DNA of 64,000 bases from Streptomyces sp. MJM8645. Its GTDB lineage: Bacteria; Actinomycetota; Actinomycetes; Streptomycetales; Streptomycetaceae. The stretch lies in NCBI RefSeq assembly GCF_001625365.1, contig NZ_LJJF01000001.1, forward strand, positions 1,736,001 to 1,800,000. Reading direction: 5' to 3'. Under the pieces are notes generated by a model, which was not told the origin of the DNA, made no database searches, and was given only the letters and a program-made list of their open reading frames with translations. Below are positions 40,605 through 49,301 of this stretch, one piece after another. Position 1 is the stretch's first letter; each line of letters starts with the position of its first letter. The position numbers were made by a program, and so were the translations under genes.

Positions 40605-41543
40605 GTGCTCCGCCCTGCCCGGAAACCCCGATACCTGCGCAGCTCCACCGCGCTCGCCTCCGTCGCCCTGGGCGCCGCCCTCGCGCTCACCTCCACCAGC
40701 GCCCAGGCCGCCACCCCGGCGCCCAAGCACCTCGTGGCGCTCGGCGACTCCTACGCCGCCGGCGCGGGCGTGCCCGGCCAGTCGGCGGGCCTGTGCCTGC
40801 GCTCCGACCGCAACTACGGCCACCTGGTCGCCGCCGCCCTCAAGGCCGGCGCCTACACCGACGTCACCTGCGCCGCCGCCAAGGTCAAGGCCATGACGCA
40901 GCCGCAGTACGACGCCTTCATCCGGGTCAACGACCCGCAGCTGGACGCGGTGACCCCCGACACCGACCTGGTCACCCTCGGCATCGGCGGCAACGACCTC
41001 GCGGCCAGCGACCTCGGCCTCGGCGAACTCGTCGCCACCTGCATCGCCGGCGCGGTCGTCAACCCGCTCGGCACGCCCTGCAAGGACGTCTACCACCACG
41101 GCTACTGGGACTGGAGCAGCTGGTCCTGGCAGTACGGCAACGACGACCTGGCCGAGCGGATCACCAGCAGCATCGCGCCGCAGGTCGCCGACACGCTGCG
41201 GCGCATCCACGCCAAGGCGCCGCGGGCCCGGGTGCTGCTGGTCGGCTACCCGTCCGTGCTGCCCGCCGACGGCCGCTCGTGCATCCTGCGCCAGCCCGTG
41301 ACCCCGGGCGACGTCGAGTACATGCACGGCGTGCTCGACAAGCTGAACGCCGCACTCAAGAGCACCGCGGCGGCCGGCGGCGCGACGTACGTCGACACCG
41401 CCACGCCCACCGCCGGGCACGACGTGTGCTCGGACGACCGCTGGATCGAGGGCGCGCTGCCCGGCTCGCCCGCCGTGCCGTTCCACCCGAACGCCACCGG
41501 CGAGAAGGTGATGGCGGACGCGGTGCTCGCCGCGCTGCGGTAG
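40605..41543 (+). CDS. Secreted SGNH/GDSL esterase or lipase
   Basis: A 312-residue secreted hydrolase. The signal peptide has a long n-region (LRPARKPRYLRSSTALASVA) and hydrophobic core, with cleavage after AQA (about residue 38). SGNH blocks are HLVALGDSYAAGAGV (nucleophile Ser), TLGIGGNDLA (Gly and Asn) and VPFHPNATGEKVM (catalytic His, with the Asp often missing or three residues earlier as in Streptomyces esterases). Cys residues suggest disulfides. It resembles the S. scabies esterase and S. rimosus lipase group, which cleave ester bonds including suberin. The GTG at 40605 follows a perfect AGGAGG at 40595-40600. Confidence 0.93.
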   Translation: MLRPARKPRYLRSSTALASVALGAALALTSTSAQAATPAPKHLVALGDSYAAGAGVPGQSAGLCLRSDRNYGHLVAAALKAGAYTDVTCAAAKVKAMTQPQYDAFIRVNDPQLDAVTPDTDLVTLGIGGNDLAASDLGLGELVATCIAGAVVNPLGTPCKDVYHHGYWDWSSWSWQYGNDDLAERITSSIAPQVADTLRRIHAKAPRARVLLVGYPSVLPADGRSCILRQPVTPGDVEYMHGVLDKLNAALKSTAAAGGATYVDTATPTAGHDVCSDDRWIEGALPGSPAVPFHPNATGEKVMADAVLAALR

Positions 41544-41570
41544 GGCGTGTCTGACAATCCCTAGGCCCCG

Positions 41571-41625
41571 CAAACCCCGAGGGGGGCGGTGACCGGAGTC
41601 CGGTCACCGCCCCCCTCGGGGTTTG
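41571..41625. terminator. Perfect 27-bp stem with 1-base loop, bidirectional terminator
   Basis: The 27-base arms 41571-41597 and 41599-41625 are exact reverse complements around a single base (41598). It lies between the stops of the secreted esterase and the convergent nickel permease gene. Its length and perfection make it the strongest hairpin in the window. Confidence 0.92.
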
Positions 41626-41627
41626 TG

Positions 41628-42749
41628 CTACTCCGACTTGGCGGCCGCGGCGGCCAGGCCGGCCGACCACTTCTCCTCGACCTTGCCGAACTTCCAGTAG
41701 GCGATCGCCGCGACCCAGGTCAGCACGAACAGGCCGACGATCGCGTAGCCGACGAAGTTGAGGTCCAGCCCGCCGATCCAGGCGATCGGGCCGCTGGTGA
41801 TGTCCAGCTTCTCGCCGAGCAGGCCGATCAGCTCGACCAGGCCGATCACCAGCGCGACCAGCACCGACAGGCCGGTGACGGTCAGGTTGTAGTAGATCTT
41901 GCGGACCGGCTTGGAGAAGGCCCACTCGTAGGCGAAGTTCATGAACGAGCCGTCGATGGTGTCCAGCAGGCTCATCCCGGCCGCGAACAGGATCGGCAGC
42001 GTGAGCAGCGCGTACCAGGGCAGCGAGAACGCGGCCGCGCCGCCGGCCAGCACCAGCAGCGACACCTCGGTGGCGGTGTCGAAGCCGAGGCCGAACAGCA
42101 GGCCCACCGGGTACATGTGCCAGGGCTTGGTGACGGCCCTGGTCACCCGGCCGAGGATGCGGTTCATCAGCCCGCGCCGCTCCAACTGGCGCTCCAGCTC
42201 GGCCTCGTCGTACTCGCCCACGCGCATCCGGCGGAACACCTTGAGGATGCCGTTGAAGGCGCCCAGGTTGATCAGGCCGAGGAGCAGCAGGAACGTCCCG
42301 GAGACGGTGGTGCCGATCAGGCCGGTCATCGTGTGCAGGGTCGAGTCGTCCGCCTCCACCTGGTCGGCGAGCGAGCGGATGCCGAAGGCGAGCAGCGCGC
42401 AGAGGCCGAAGACGATCGAGGAGTGCCCGAGCGAGAACCAGAAGCCGACCGACAGGGGCCGCTTGCCCTGGCCCATCAGCTTGCGGGTGGTGTTGTCGAT
42501 CGCCGCGATGTGGTCCGCGTCGAAGGCGTGCCGCATCCCGAGGGTGTAGGCGGTCAGGCCCATGCCCGCGCCGAACACCTGCCCGCCGACGTTGTAGTGC
42601 TCGGGCGCGACCAGCGCGAGCAGGGTGAACCAGCCGACGACGTGCAGCACGAGGATGAAACCGCCCATCCCGGCCAGGCGCATCCACTCCTCCCGGGTGA
42701 GCCGGTCACGCCATCTGACGGGCGAGGCACCTGCGGCGGGGCTGGACAT
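41628..42749 (-). CDS. Nickel/cobalt permease (NiCoT family)
   Basis: A 373-residue membrane permease with eight predicted helices. The NiCoT signature is intact in the second helix: GMRHAFDADHIAAIDNTTRKL, the metal-selectivity motif (R/K)HAxDADHI. LGHSSIVFGLCALLA and LFGLGFDTATEVSLLVLAG are the other family signatures. It should import Ni2+ or Co2+ for enzymes such as urease, hydrogenase or Ni-superoxide dismutase. A possible Nur-like site lies about 65 bases upstream of the start, and an NmtR-like sensor gene is 3 kb away. Confidence 0.92.
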   Translation of the reverse strand: MSSPAAGASPVRWRDRLTREEWMRLAGMGGFILVLHVVGWFTLLALVAPEHYNVGGQVFGAGMGLTAYTLGMRHAFDADHIAAIDNTTRKLMGQGKRPLSVGFWFSLGHSSIVFGLCALLAFGIRSLADQVEADDSTLHTMTGLIGTTVSGTFLLLLGLINLGAFNGILKVFRRMRVGEYDEAELERQLERRGLMNRILGRVTRAVTKPWHMYPVGLLFGLGFDTATEVSLLVLAGGAAAFSLPWYALLTLPILFAAGMSLLDTIDGSFMNFAYEWAFSKPVRKIYYNLTVTGLSVLVALVIGLVELIGLLGEKLDITSGPIAWIGGLDLNFVGYAIVGLFVLTWVAAIAYWKFGKVEEKWSAGLAAAAAKSE

Positions 42750-43087
42750 CCTGTGGTCCTTTCGGGTGGTCCGGGCGAAGCTGGGCCATCTTTCCCCCCT
42801 CGGGGAAGTAGTTGCAAGTCATGTGCAAATGCCGGACGACGGCGAACGGGGGCATACGGGCGCGGACGAGGGGCGCGCGGCGGCGGGCACACGCCCGCTC
42901 GCGCCGGCCTCCACCCCGCCGCCCCGACCGGCCGCCCCGACCGGCGGGCCGCGACCACCGCGCAGCTTTCGTCAGGAAATCGGACGATTCCTCCCCTAGG
43001 GTCGAGATGCCGACGCCCGCAGCGCGCTCCCCGTACGCGCCGCGGGCCCACCGGCGCTCACCGGCCCGGGATCCGATGGGAGCGGCC
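42750..43087. promoter_or_regulatory. Divergent promoter region of nickel permease and CocE-like gene
   Basis: This 338-base gap contains the nickel-permease promoter side with the TTGCAA-N5-GTGCAA element at 42812-42828, and a GC-rich CocE-like side without recognisable operator. No open reading frame in it looks coding; frames of 80-165 codons here are GC-bias shadows. Confidence 0.5.
42812..42828. promoter_or_regulatory. Possible Nur-type nickel-repressor site
   Basis: TTGCAA-GTCAT-GTGCAA gives two (T/G)TGCAA half-sites with a 5-base spacer, 62 bases upstream of the nickel permease start. Nur, the Fur-family nickel repressor of streptomycetes, recognises TGCAA-like half-sites near nickel-uptake genes. 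The match is by eye and the exact consensus needs checking. Confidence 0.4.
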
Positions 43088-44956
43088 ATGCCGTCCTACC
43101 CCTTCCGCACCACCCGCGAGGACGTCCGCATCCCGCTGCCCGACGGCACCCGGCTGGCCGCCCGGCTGTGGCGCCCGGTCAGCGACGAACCCGTCCCCGC
43201 CCTGCTGGAGTACTCCGCCGGCCGGCTCACCGACCGCACCGCCGCCGAGGACGCCCGCCGCCACCCCTGGTACGCCGGCCACGGCTACGGCGCCCTCCGG
43301 GTCGACACCCGCGGCCACGGCAACTCCGACGGCCTGCCCGGCGAACCCGGCGGCGACCAGGAGCTCGACGACGGCGCCGCCGTCCTCGACTGGCTCGCCC
43401 GCCGCCCCTGGTGCAGCGGCCGGGTCGGCCTGCTCGGCGTCGGCGCCGCCGGCACCACCGCCCTGCTGCTCGCGGCCCGCGCCCCCGACACCGTCGGCGC
43501 CGTGGTCACCGTCTGTCCCGAAGGCGGCCACCGCCTCGGCGGCGCCCTGCTCGCCGCCGACCTGCACACCCGGCTCACCACCCTGGTCTCCGACGCCGCC
43601 CTCCCGCCCGACCCCCGGCACGTCGGCGACGCCTGGCGCACCGACTGGCTGGCCCGCCTCGAATCCCTGGACCCGCCCGTCGACGCCTGGCTCGCCGCCG
43701 GCGAGACCACCGTCCCCGTCCCCGCCCCCACCTTCGCCGTCGCCGGCTGGGGCGACCCCTCCTGCTCCTTCGTGCTGCGCCTGCTCGCCACCTCCCCCAC
43801 CGCCCGCGCCCTGCTCGGCCCCTGGCCGCACGGCCTGCCCGAGGACACCCTCCCCGAGACCCTGCGCTGGTGGGACCACTGGCTGCGCGACCTCGACACC
43901 GGCGCCCTGGCGGAGCCCGCCCTGCGCAGCTGGATCGGCACCCGCTGGACCGGCGAGGAGACCTGGCCCTCCCCCGACGTCCGGGAGATCCACTACGGCC
44001 TCGACGGCCCGCTGCGCACCGCCGGCACCGCCTCCGACGACCGCCACGTCCGCGTCCGCTCCCCGCAGCACACCGGCCTCAACGCCGGCGCCTACGTCCC
44101 GCTCGGCCGCCCCGCCGACCAGCCGCCCGACCAGCGCGAGGAGGACGGCCGCTCGGTCTGCTTCGACTCCCAGCCGCTGCCCGACCCGGTCGAACTGCTC
44201 GGCACCCCGACCGTACGGCTGCGCCTGCGCGAGGGCGGCCCGCCCGCCCAGATCACCGCCCGGCTCTGCGCCGTCGGCCCGGACGGCACCTCCACGCTGC
44301 TCACCCGGGGCGTCCTGGTCGCCACCGGCCCCGACGCGGACGTCGAGCTCGCCGCCTGCGCCGGCACCGTCCCGGCCGGGCACCGGCTGCGGCTCGCCCT
44401 CTCCTCGGTCTACTGGCCGTGGGTGTGGCCCACCCCGGACGACGCCGGCTACGCGCTCGACCCGTCCCGCTCCGCCCTCACCCTGCCCACCCGCCACCTC
44501 GCCGCCGACATGGGCGCCGCCCCCGTCGCCTTCGAGGCCCCCGCCCTGCCCGAGCCGCTCGACATCCACCGCACGGAGCCGCTGACCGCCCGGCCCGAGC
44601 ACGTCACCGTGCACGACATCGGCCGCCGGGAATGGCGTGCCGAACTCTCCCCCGCCACCGACGGCAGCCGCACCCACCCCGACGGCCTGGTCCGCGACGA
44701 GCACACCGTCACCGCCTACCGGGTGCTCACCGGCGCCCCGCTCAGCGCCCAGGCCCGCACCGACCACACCGTGCGCCTCGAACGCCCCGACATCGGCTGG
44801 GACGTCACCGTCCAGACCCGCACCCAACTGCGCTGCGACGCCGGGCACTTCCTCAGCATCGTGCAGCTGCGCGCGCTGGAGGCCGGCTCGGTGGTGTTCG
44901 CCCGGGAATGGCAGCACCGCGTGCCGCGCTGGATTCCACAGGGCGATTCCAAGTAA
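43088..44956 (+). CDS. CocE/NonD-family X-Pro-dipeptidyl-peptidase-like protein without the catalytic serine
   Basis: A 622-residue protein with the CocE layout: an alpha/beta-hydrolase domain (about 1-280) interrupted by a helical insertion, then a jelly-roll C-terminal domain (about 340-600). In CocE the nucleophile sits in G-V-S-Y-x-G. Here the same place reads LGVGAAGTT (residues 117-125), so the serine is replaced by Gly119. The Asp in AGWGDPS (Asp223) and the His in LLGPWPHG (His248) are kept. The start is ATG 43088 with GGGAG at 43078-43082. Without a nucleophile it is probably a pseudo-hydrolase with a binding role, unless another residue substitutes. It is divergent from the nickel permease gene. 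Confidence 0.82.
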   Translation: MPSYPFRTTREDVRIPLPDGTRLAARLWRPVSDEPVPALLEYSAGRLTDRTAAEDARRHPWYAGHGYGALRVDTRGHGNSDGLPGEPGGDQELDDGAAVLDWLARRPWCSGRVGLLGVGAAGTTALLLAARAPDTVGAVVTVCPEGGHRLGGALLAADLHTRLTTLVSDAALPPDPRHVGDAWRTDWLARLESLDPPVDAWLAAGETTVPVPAPTFAVAGWGDPSCSFVLRLLATSPTARALLGPWPHGLPEDTLPETLRWWDHWLRDLDTGALAEPALRSWIGTRWTGEETWPSPDVREIHYGLDGPLRTAGTASDDRHVRVRSPQHTGLNAGAYVPLGRPADQPPDQREEDGRSVCFDSQPLPDPVELLGTPTVRLRLREGGPPAQITARLCAVGPDGTSTLLTRGVLVATGPDADVELAACAGTVPAGHRLRLALSSVYWPWVWPTPDDAGYALDPSRSALTLPTRHLAADMGAAPVAFEAPALPEPLDIHRTEPLTARPEHVTVHDIGRREWRAELSPATDGSRTHPDGLVRDEHTVTAYRVLTGAPLSAQARTDHTVRLERPDIGWDVTVQTRTQLRCDAGHFLSIVQLRALEAGSVVFAREWQHRVPRWIPQGDSK

Positions 44957-45004
44957 TCCTTATACATTTGCTTTCAATTCCATCATTGCTTTATAAATGG
45001 CGGC

Positions 45005-45697
45005 ATGAAGACCCTCGGCCTGATCGGCGGCATGAGCTGGGAATCCACCGCCGAGTACTACCGCCTCCTCAACGAACTCACCCGCGACCGTCTCGGCGGC
45101 CTGCACTCCGCCCCGCTCGTGCTGTACTCGGTCGACTTCGCCGCCATCGAACGCCTCCAGGCCGACGGCCGCTGGACCGAGGCCGGCGAGGTCCTGGCCG
45201 GCGCGGCGCGGTCCCTGGAGGCCGCCGGCGCCGAACTGCTGCTGATCTGCACCAACACCATGCACAAGGTCGCCGACCAGGTCACGGCCGCGACCCCCGT
45301 CCCGCTGCTGCACCTCGCCGACGCCACCGCGGACGCCGTCCGGGCCGCCGGGCTGCACCGGATCGGGCTGCTCGGAACGGCCTTCACGATGGAACAGGAC
45401 TTCTACCGCGGCCGGTTGGCCGCCCACGGCCTCGACGTCCTCGTCCCCGGCCCCGACAGCCGCGCCCTGGTCCACCAGGTGATCTACCAGGAGCTGTGCC
45501 TCGGCCTGGTCCGCGAGGAGTCCCACGCGGCGTACCGCCGGGTGATCGACGAACTGGTGGCCGCCGGCGCCCAGGGGATCGTCCTCGGCTGCACCGAGAT
45601 CGAACTGCTCGTCCGCCCCGAGGACAGCCCCGTCCCCACCTTCCCCACCACCCGCCTGCACGCCGAAGCCGCCATCACCGCCGCCCTGACCCCGTAA
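45005..45697 (+). CDS. Aspartate/glutamate racemase family protein
   Basis: A 230-residue PLP-independent racemase. The two catalytic cysteines are in LLICTNTMHKVAD and VLGCTEIELLV, the standard Asp/Glu/hydantoin racemase pair, and the N-terminal LGLIGGMSWESTAEYYRLLN is the family signature. It likely interconverts L- and D-aspartate (or hydantoins), but the substrate cannot be settled. The upstream gap of 48 bases is AT-rich with a possible weak promoter. It has no D-amino-acid-using partner nearby. Confidence 0.9.
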   Translation: MKTLGLIGGMSWESTAEYYRLLNELTRDRLGGLHSAPLVLYSVDFAAIERLQADGRWTEAGEVLAGAARSLEAAGAELLLICTNTMHKVADQVTAATPVPLLHLADATADAVRAAGLHRIGLLGTAFTMEQDFYRGRLAAHGLDVLVPGPDSRALVHQVIYQELCLGLVREESHAAYRRVIDELVAAGAQGIVLGCTEIELLVRPEDSPVPTFPTTRLHAEAAITAALTP

Positions 45698-45728
45698 CGG
45701 CCCCGCGGCGGGCCCGCGACGACCCCGG

Positions 45729-46187
45729 TCAGAGGCGGTCGTAGATGGCGGCCAGCTGCCGGAGCACGTCGGTCGCGGCGTCCAGGGCGGGGGCGTCGTG
45801 GTGGGCGAGGGCGGTGTCGAGTGCCTGCGCCAGGGTGGTCTGGCGTTCGTCGTGGCGGCGGCGGCCCGCGTCGGTGAGGGCGACCAGGACGGACCGCTTG
45901 TCGCCCGGGGGGCGTTCCCGGGTGACGTAGCCGGCGGTGGCGAGGTTGTTGACCAGCTGGGTGGTGGCGGCGCTGGTGGTCTCGGTGGCGGCGGCGAGCT
46001 GGCCGATCGACAGCGGGCCCGCCTCGGCCAGGACGCGCAGGGCCCGGGCGTGGGTGAGGGAGAGCGCGCCGGGGGTGCGGGTGGCGCGTCCGCGCAGGCG
46101 GGAGTCGGCGGCGCTGAGGCTGTAGGCGGCGCGGGCGAGCTGGTCGAGGGCCTGCTCGCGGGCGGGAGTGGGCTGGGGCTGCGACAT
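45729..46187 (-). CDS. MarR-family transcriptional regulator
   Basis: A 152-residue winged-helix repressor. The HTH region is GPLSIGQLAAATETTSAATT, the wing is RERPPGDKRSVLVALTDAGR, and terminal helices form the dimerisation domain. It is divergent from an alpha/beta-hydrolase gene; a pair of identical TAAGTACTTA palindromes lies between them over a sigma-70-like promoter. The protein is therefore likely to repress the hydrolase and itself until an aromatic or phenolic ligand binds. Confidence 0.92.
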   Translation of the reverse strand: MSQPQPTPAREQALDQLARAAYSLSAADSRLRGRATRTPGALSLTHARALRVLAEAGPLSIGQLAAATETTSAATTQLVNNLATAGYVTRERPPGDKRSVLVALTDAGRRRHDERQTTLAQALDTALAHHDAPALDAATDVLRQLAAIYDRL

Positions 46188-46221
46188 GGGGGCGGCCTCC
46201 GTGGCTCGATCGATGGGCGGG

Positions 46222-46263
46222 TTGACAACAGAATATCCTAAGTACTTAATAGATAAGTACTTA
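46222..46263 (+). promoter_or_regulatory. Promoter and twin MarR operator
   Basis: TTGACA at 46222-46227 and TTAATA at 46246-46251 are spaced by 18 bases, a good -35/-10 pair for the hydrolase gene. Two copies of the perfect palindrome TAAGTACTTA lie at 46239-46248 and 46254-46263, overlapping the -10 and the start region. The centres are 15 bp apart. Binding of the adjacent MarR protein there would block RNA polymerase. Confidence 0.75.
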
Positions 46264-46316
46264 GCGACTCGGCGGCACCGCCACCGAGCCCCCTATCGAC
46301 ACGGAGGACACCCGTC

Positions 46317-47573
46317 ATGACCGTTCGTTCGACCGGACAGAGCTGGGCCCTGGACATCGCCCTCGCCCAGGGCGGCTTCGACGCCCTGCACCCCCAGGCC
46401 AAGGGCACCCTGGAGCAGCTCGGCCACGACCACACCGACTTCGACAAGGTCTTCGCGCTGGTGCAGAGCGGGGCGATGCTCCCCAAGGCCTGGGCCACCG
46501 TGGCCGGGCAGGCCGAGGAGCGCGCCGCCCACCACGAGCGGGGCGGCTTCGCCCAGACCGCCGCCGACCTGTACGTGCGCGCCGCGGTGATGTGGGGCCG
46601 CGCCCAGTACTCCGTCTTCGACGCCACCGACCCGCGCAAGCTCGCCTTCCGCGAGCACGCCAACCACTGCGTGGAGCGCCTCGGCGCGCTGCGCGACGAC
46701 CGGGTCCGCCGGGTGGAGCTGGACTTCGAGGGCGGCCGGATCTACGGCCTGCTGCACCTGCCGGCCGGCGAGGTGCGCAACGCCCCCGCGGTGATCCTCG
46801 GCCCGGGGATGGACATGATCAAGGAGGACTACATCTACGCCGCCGAGCGGTACTACACCTCCCGCGGCATCGTCGCCCTGTCCATCGAGGGCCCCGGCCA
46901 GGGCGAGACCCGGGCCAACGGGCTCACCGTCGACCTCACCAACTACGAGCGGGCGATCAGCCGTTACCTCGACCACCTGGCCTCGCTCCCGGAGGTCGAC
47001 CCGCAGCGGATCGGCATGTTCGGCATCTCTATGAGCGGCTACTGGGGCTCGCGCGCCGCCGCCGCCGACCGCCGGCTCGCCGCGCTGGCCGCCTTCGAGG
47101 CGGTCACCGGCGACTTCCAGACGATCTTCGAGCAGGCCCAGCCGACCTTCAAGAACAACTACATGTACATGGCCGGCTACACCGACGAGGAGGCCTTCGA
47201 CCGCGAACTGGTCGCCCGGATGCCGCTCGGCGACCTCGTCCAGGAGATCGACTGCCCGGTCCTGTACGGCATCGGCGAGTTCGACGAACTGACCCGGCTG
47301 GAGCAGGCCCTGGCCAACTACGAGCGCATCCGCGCGCCCAAGGAACTGCGCGTCTACGAGAACGAGTTCCACCCGCTGGGCGGGGTCGCCGCCGAGATCT
47401 TCCGCTTCGGCGCGGAGTGGATCGAGCGCGCCCTGAACGGCGAGTTCGCCGAGGCCGGGCGCGACGTGCGGCACTACGTGCACCACGACGGCCGCACCAC
47501 CGACGGCACCGCCAACCCCACCTGGTGGCTCGGCGCCGTCCCCGCCCAGATCACCGCCGCCCGCCGGGCGTGA
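46317..47573 (+). CDS. Alpha/beta hydrolase (DUF1100/FrsA-like, pseudooxynicotine-hydrolase type)
   Basis: A 418-residue hydrolase. An N-terminal helical part (about 1-130) precedes the core. The nucleophile elbow is MFGISMSGYWGSRAAA, the oxyanion region is VILGPGMDMIKEDY, the acid is probably in GIGEFDELTRLEQA, and the catalytic His is in YENEFHPLGG. The closest described relative by appearance is the 2,6-dihydroxypseudooxynicotine hydrolase/FrsA-like group, which cleaves C-C bonds or esters. It is regulated by the divergent MarR repressor, so a phenolic or xenobiotic substrate is likely. A 23-bp tandem repeat overlaps its stop. Confidence 0.88.
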   Translation: MTVRSTGQSWALDIALAQGGFDALHPQAKGTLEQLGHDHTDFDKVFALVQSGAMLPKAWATVAGQAEERAAHHERGGFAQTAADLYVRAAVMWGRAQYSVFDATDPRKLAFREHANHCVERLGALRDDRVRRVELDFEGGRIYGLLHLPAGEVRNAPAVILGPGMDMIKEDYIYAAERYYTSRGIVALSIEGPGQGETRANGLTVDLTNYERAISRYLDHLASLPEVDPQRIGMFGISMSGYWGSRAAAADRRLAALAAFEAVTGDFQTIFEQAQPTFKNNYMYMAGYTDEEAFDRELVARMPLGDLVQEIDCPVLYGIGEFDELTRLEQALANYERIRAPKELRVYENEFHPLGGVAAEIFRFGAEWIERALNGEFAEAGRDVRHYVHHDGRTTDGTANPTWWLGAVPAQITAARRA

Positions 47574-47611
47574 CACCGGGCGGCCTCCGGGCGTGACACC
47601 GGGCGGCCTCC
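47566..47611. repeat. Two tandem copies of a 23-bp unit across the hydrolase stop
   Basis: 47566-47588 and 47589-47611 are identical copies. The first contains the TGA stop at 47571-47573. It resembles the tail duplication seen at hemC (13771-13860). Confidence 0.85.
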
Positions 47612-47670
47612 GGGGGTGGCGGGGCGGCGCGCGCGTGGGGGGCGCGCCACCCCGTCACCCCCGGGGCCCC

Positions 47671-47716
47671 GCACGGTCCGGCCCCGGGGTATGGAAGCCC
47701 CGGGGCCGGACGGTGC
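47671..47716. terminator. 19-bp stem-loop between convergent genes
   Basis: The arms 47671-47689 and 47698-47716 pair with one mismatch around an 8-base loop. It lies between the hydrolase and the convergent serine-protease gene and can terminate both. Confidence 0.8.
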
Positions 47717-47750
47717 GCTGGTGCTGCGTCAGCTGGTCCGGACGGATGCG

Positions 47751-49301
47751 TCAGCTGGTCTGGATGGAGGTGTCGTCGATCACGAAGCTCGTCTGCAGCG
47801 AGGCGTCCTCGGTGCCGGTGAACTTCAGGGTGACGCTCTGGCCCGCGTAGGACGAGAGGTCGAAGGTCCGCTGCTGGTAGCCCGCCGCCGCGTCCACGTT
47901 GGAGTACGTCTTCAACGTGGTCCCGTTCACCGACACGGCCAGCTTGTCGTACGCGGTGCTGCCCGACTCAGCGGTGTCGATGTGCAGCCAGAAGCTCAGC
48001 GTCGCCTTGCAGCCCGCCGGGATCGTCACCGTCTGCGCCAGCGTGTCGGTGTGCGAGGAACCGTAGCCGTTCAGCCACGCCTTCCACGAACCACCGTGCG
48101 CCGCCTGCGAGGAGCTGTTGTCCACCACGCCGGAACTCGTCGTCCACGGCGCCGCCGAGCCCGTCTCGAAGCCCGCGTTGCCCAGCAGCTGCGCCGGCGT
48201 GCAGGTACCGCCACCGCCACCGGTCACCGTCCACGTGAAGCTCGCCGTACCGGACTTGCCCGCCGAATCCTTCACCGTCACCGTCACGCTCGACGAACCC
48301 GCCGCGGTGGCGGTACCGGTGATCGCACCGGTCGAGGCGTTGATCGCCAGCCCCGCCGGCAGACCCGTCGCACTGTACGACAGCGGCGCGGTACCACCGG
48401 AAGCGTTGATCTGGACGTTCACCGCACCGCCGACCGCCGTGGACTGGTCACCGGGGCTGCTGACGGAGACCGCGCCGCTGCCGGCCGGCTTGGTGAGCAG
48501 GCAGCCGGCCACGTTGAGGTCGATGACCCGGCCGTTGCCGAGGCAGGTGGTGAACCAGTAGGTCTCCTCACCGTAGCTCTGGCCCTTGGTGGCCGTGGTG
48601 GTGCCGTCGGCAGCGACCTCGCACGGGTTGTCCAGGGTGCACATCTCGCCGTTGTCGTTGCCGGTGTTGTTGATGCCGATGATCCGGCCGCTGGCGGAGT
48701 CGATGATCGGCGAACCGGAGGTGCCGTGCGTGGTGTTGCAGCCGGAGCTGTAGCGCAGCGAGTCGTGCCAGGTCCACTGGTCCTCGCGCAGGGTGGGCAC
48801 GAACCCGTTGACGGAGCAGTTCCACACCTGCTTCCAGTACGAGGAGGGTATGTACATCGCGGCGCCGTCGGTCGGGTGCGTGTCGTTGACGGTCAGCGCG
48901 GTCGCGCCGTACTTGGAGCTGATCGAGCCGTAGGTGTCGGTGAGTTGGTAGAGCGCGACATCGGTGCCGGTCATGGTCGCGTAGACGACCTTGTCGGCCT
49001 GGACGGTGCCGAGGCTGTTGCCGGCGCCGTCGAGCAGGGTGCCGCTGCGGCTCGCGCTCGCGTTCTGGATGACCTGGCCGGCCGTGGGCATGGTCGGCAG
49101 GCAGTGGCCGTTGGTGAGCATCAGGGCCCGGTCTCCGGCCACCGAGGTGGGGTAACGCACCAGCGAGGCCGAGCAGTTGCTCAGCGCGATGGTGGAGGTC
49201 AGGTCGCTGGCCTGGACGGCGTGCGCGGGGGCGGCGGCGAGGGTCAGTCCGCCCGCGACGACGGCGCCGACGCCGGCCATCGCGGCAAGTCTCTTGAACA
49301 T
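47751..49301 (-). CDS. Secreted trypsin-like serine protease with Ig-like and C-terminal beta-sandwich domains
   Basis: A 516-residue secreted protein. The signal peptide (residues 1-28, cleavage after AHA) is clear. The chymotrypsin-fold triad reads His66 (LTNGHCLP), Asp114 (GTDVALYQL) and Ser195 (HGTSGSPII). A putative Ig-like domain follows (about 300-390: [21 protein letters not shown] and onward). After a Gly linker comes a C-terminal galactose-binding-like beta-sandwich (about 395-516: [13 protein letters not shown]). AGGAGA precedes the ATG. It is likely an extracellular, surface-binding protease. Several cysteines suggest disulfides. Confidence 0.9.
   Translation of the reverse strand: MFKRLAAMAGVGAVVAGGLTLAAAPAHAVQASDLTSTIALSNCSASLVRYPTSVAGDRALMLTNGHCLPTMPTAGQVIQNASASRSGTLLDGAGNSLGTVQADKVVYATMTGTDVALYQLTDTYGSISSKYGATALTVNDTHPTDGAAMYIPSSYWKQVWNCSVNGFVPTLREDQWTWHDSLRYSSGCNTTHGTSGSPIIDSASGRIIGINNTGNDNGEMCTLDNPCEVAADGTTTATKGQSYGEETYWFTTCLGNGRVIDLNVAGCLLTKPAGSGAVSVSSPGDQSTAVGGAVNVQINASGGTAPLSYSATGLPAGLAINASTGAITGTATAAGSSSVTVTVKDSAGKSGTASFTWTVTGGGGGTCTPAQLLGNAGFETGSAAPWTTSSGVVDNSSSQAAHGGSWKAWLNGYGSSHTDTLAQTVTIPAGCKATLSFWLHIDTAESGSTAYDKLAVSVNGTTLKTYSNVDAAAGYQQRTFDLSSYAGQSVTLKFTGTEDASLQTSFVIDDTSIQTS

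Noticed and set aside
41589..44585. 998-codon plus-strand frame
   Set aside because: It spans a terminator and two genes with real domains on other frames (NiCoT on minus, CocE on another plus frame), and its product is repetitive.
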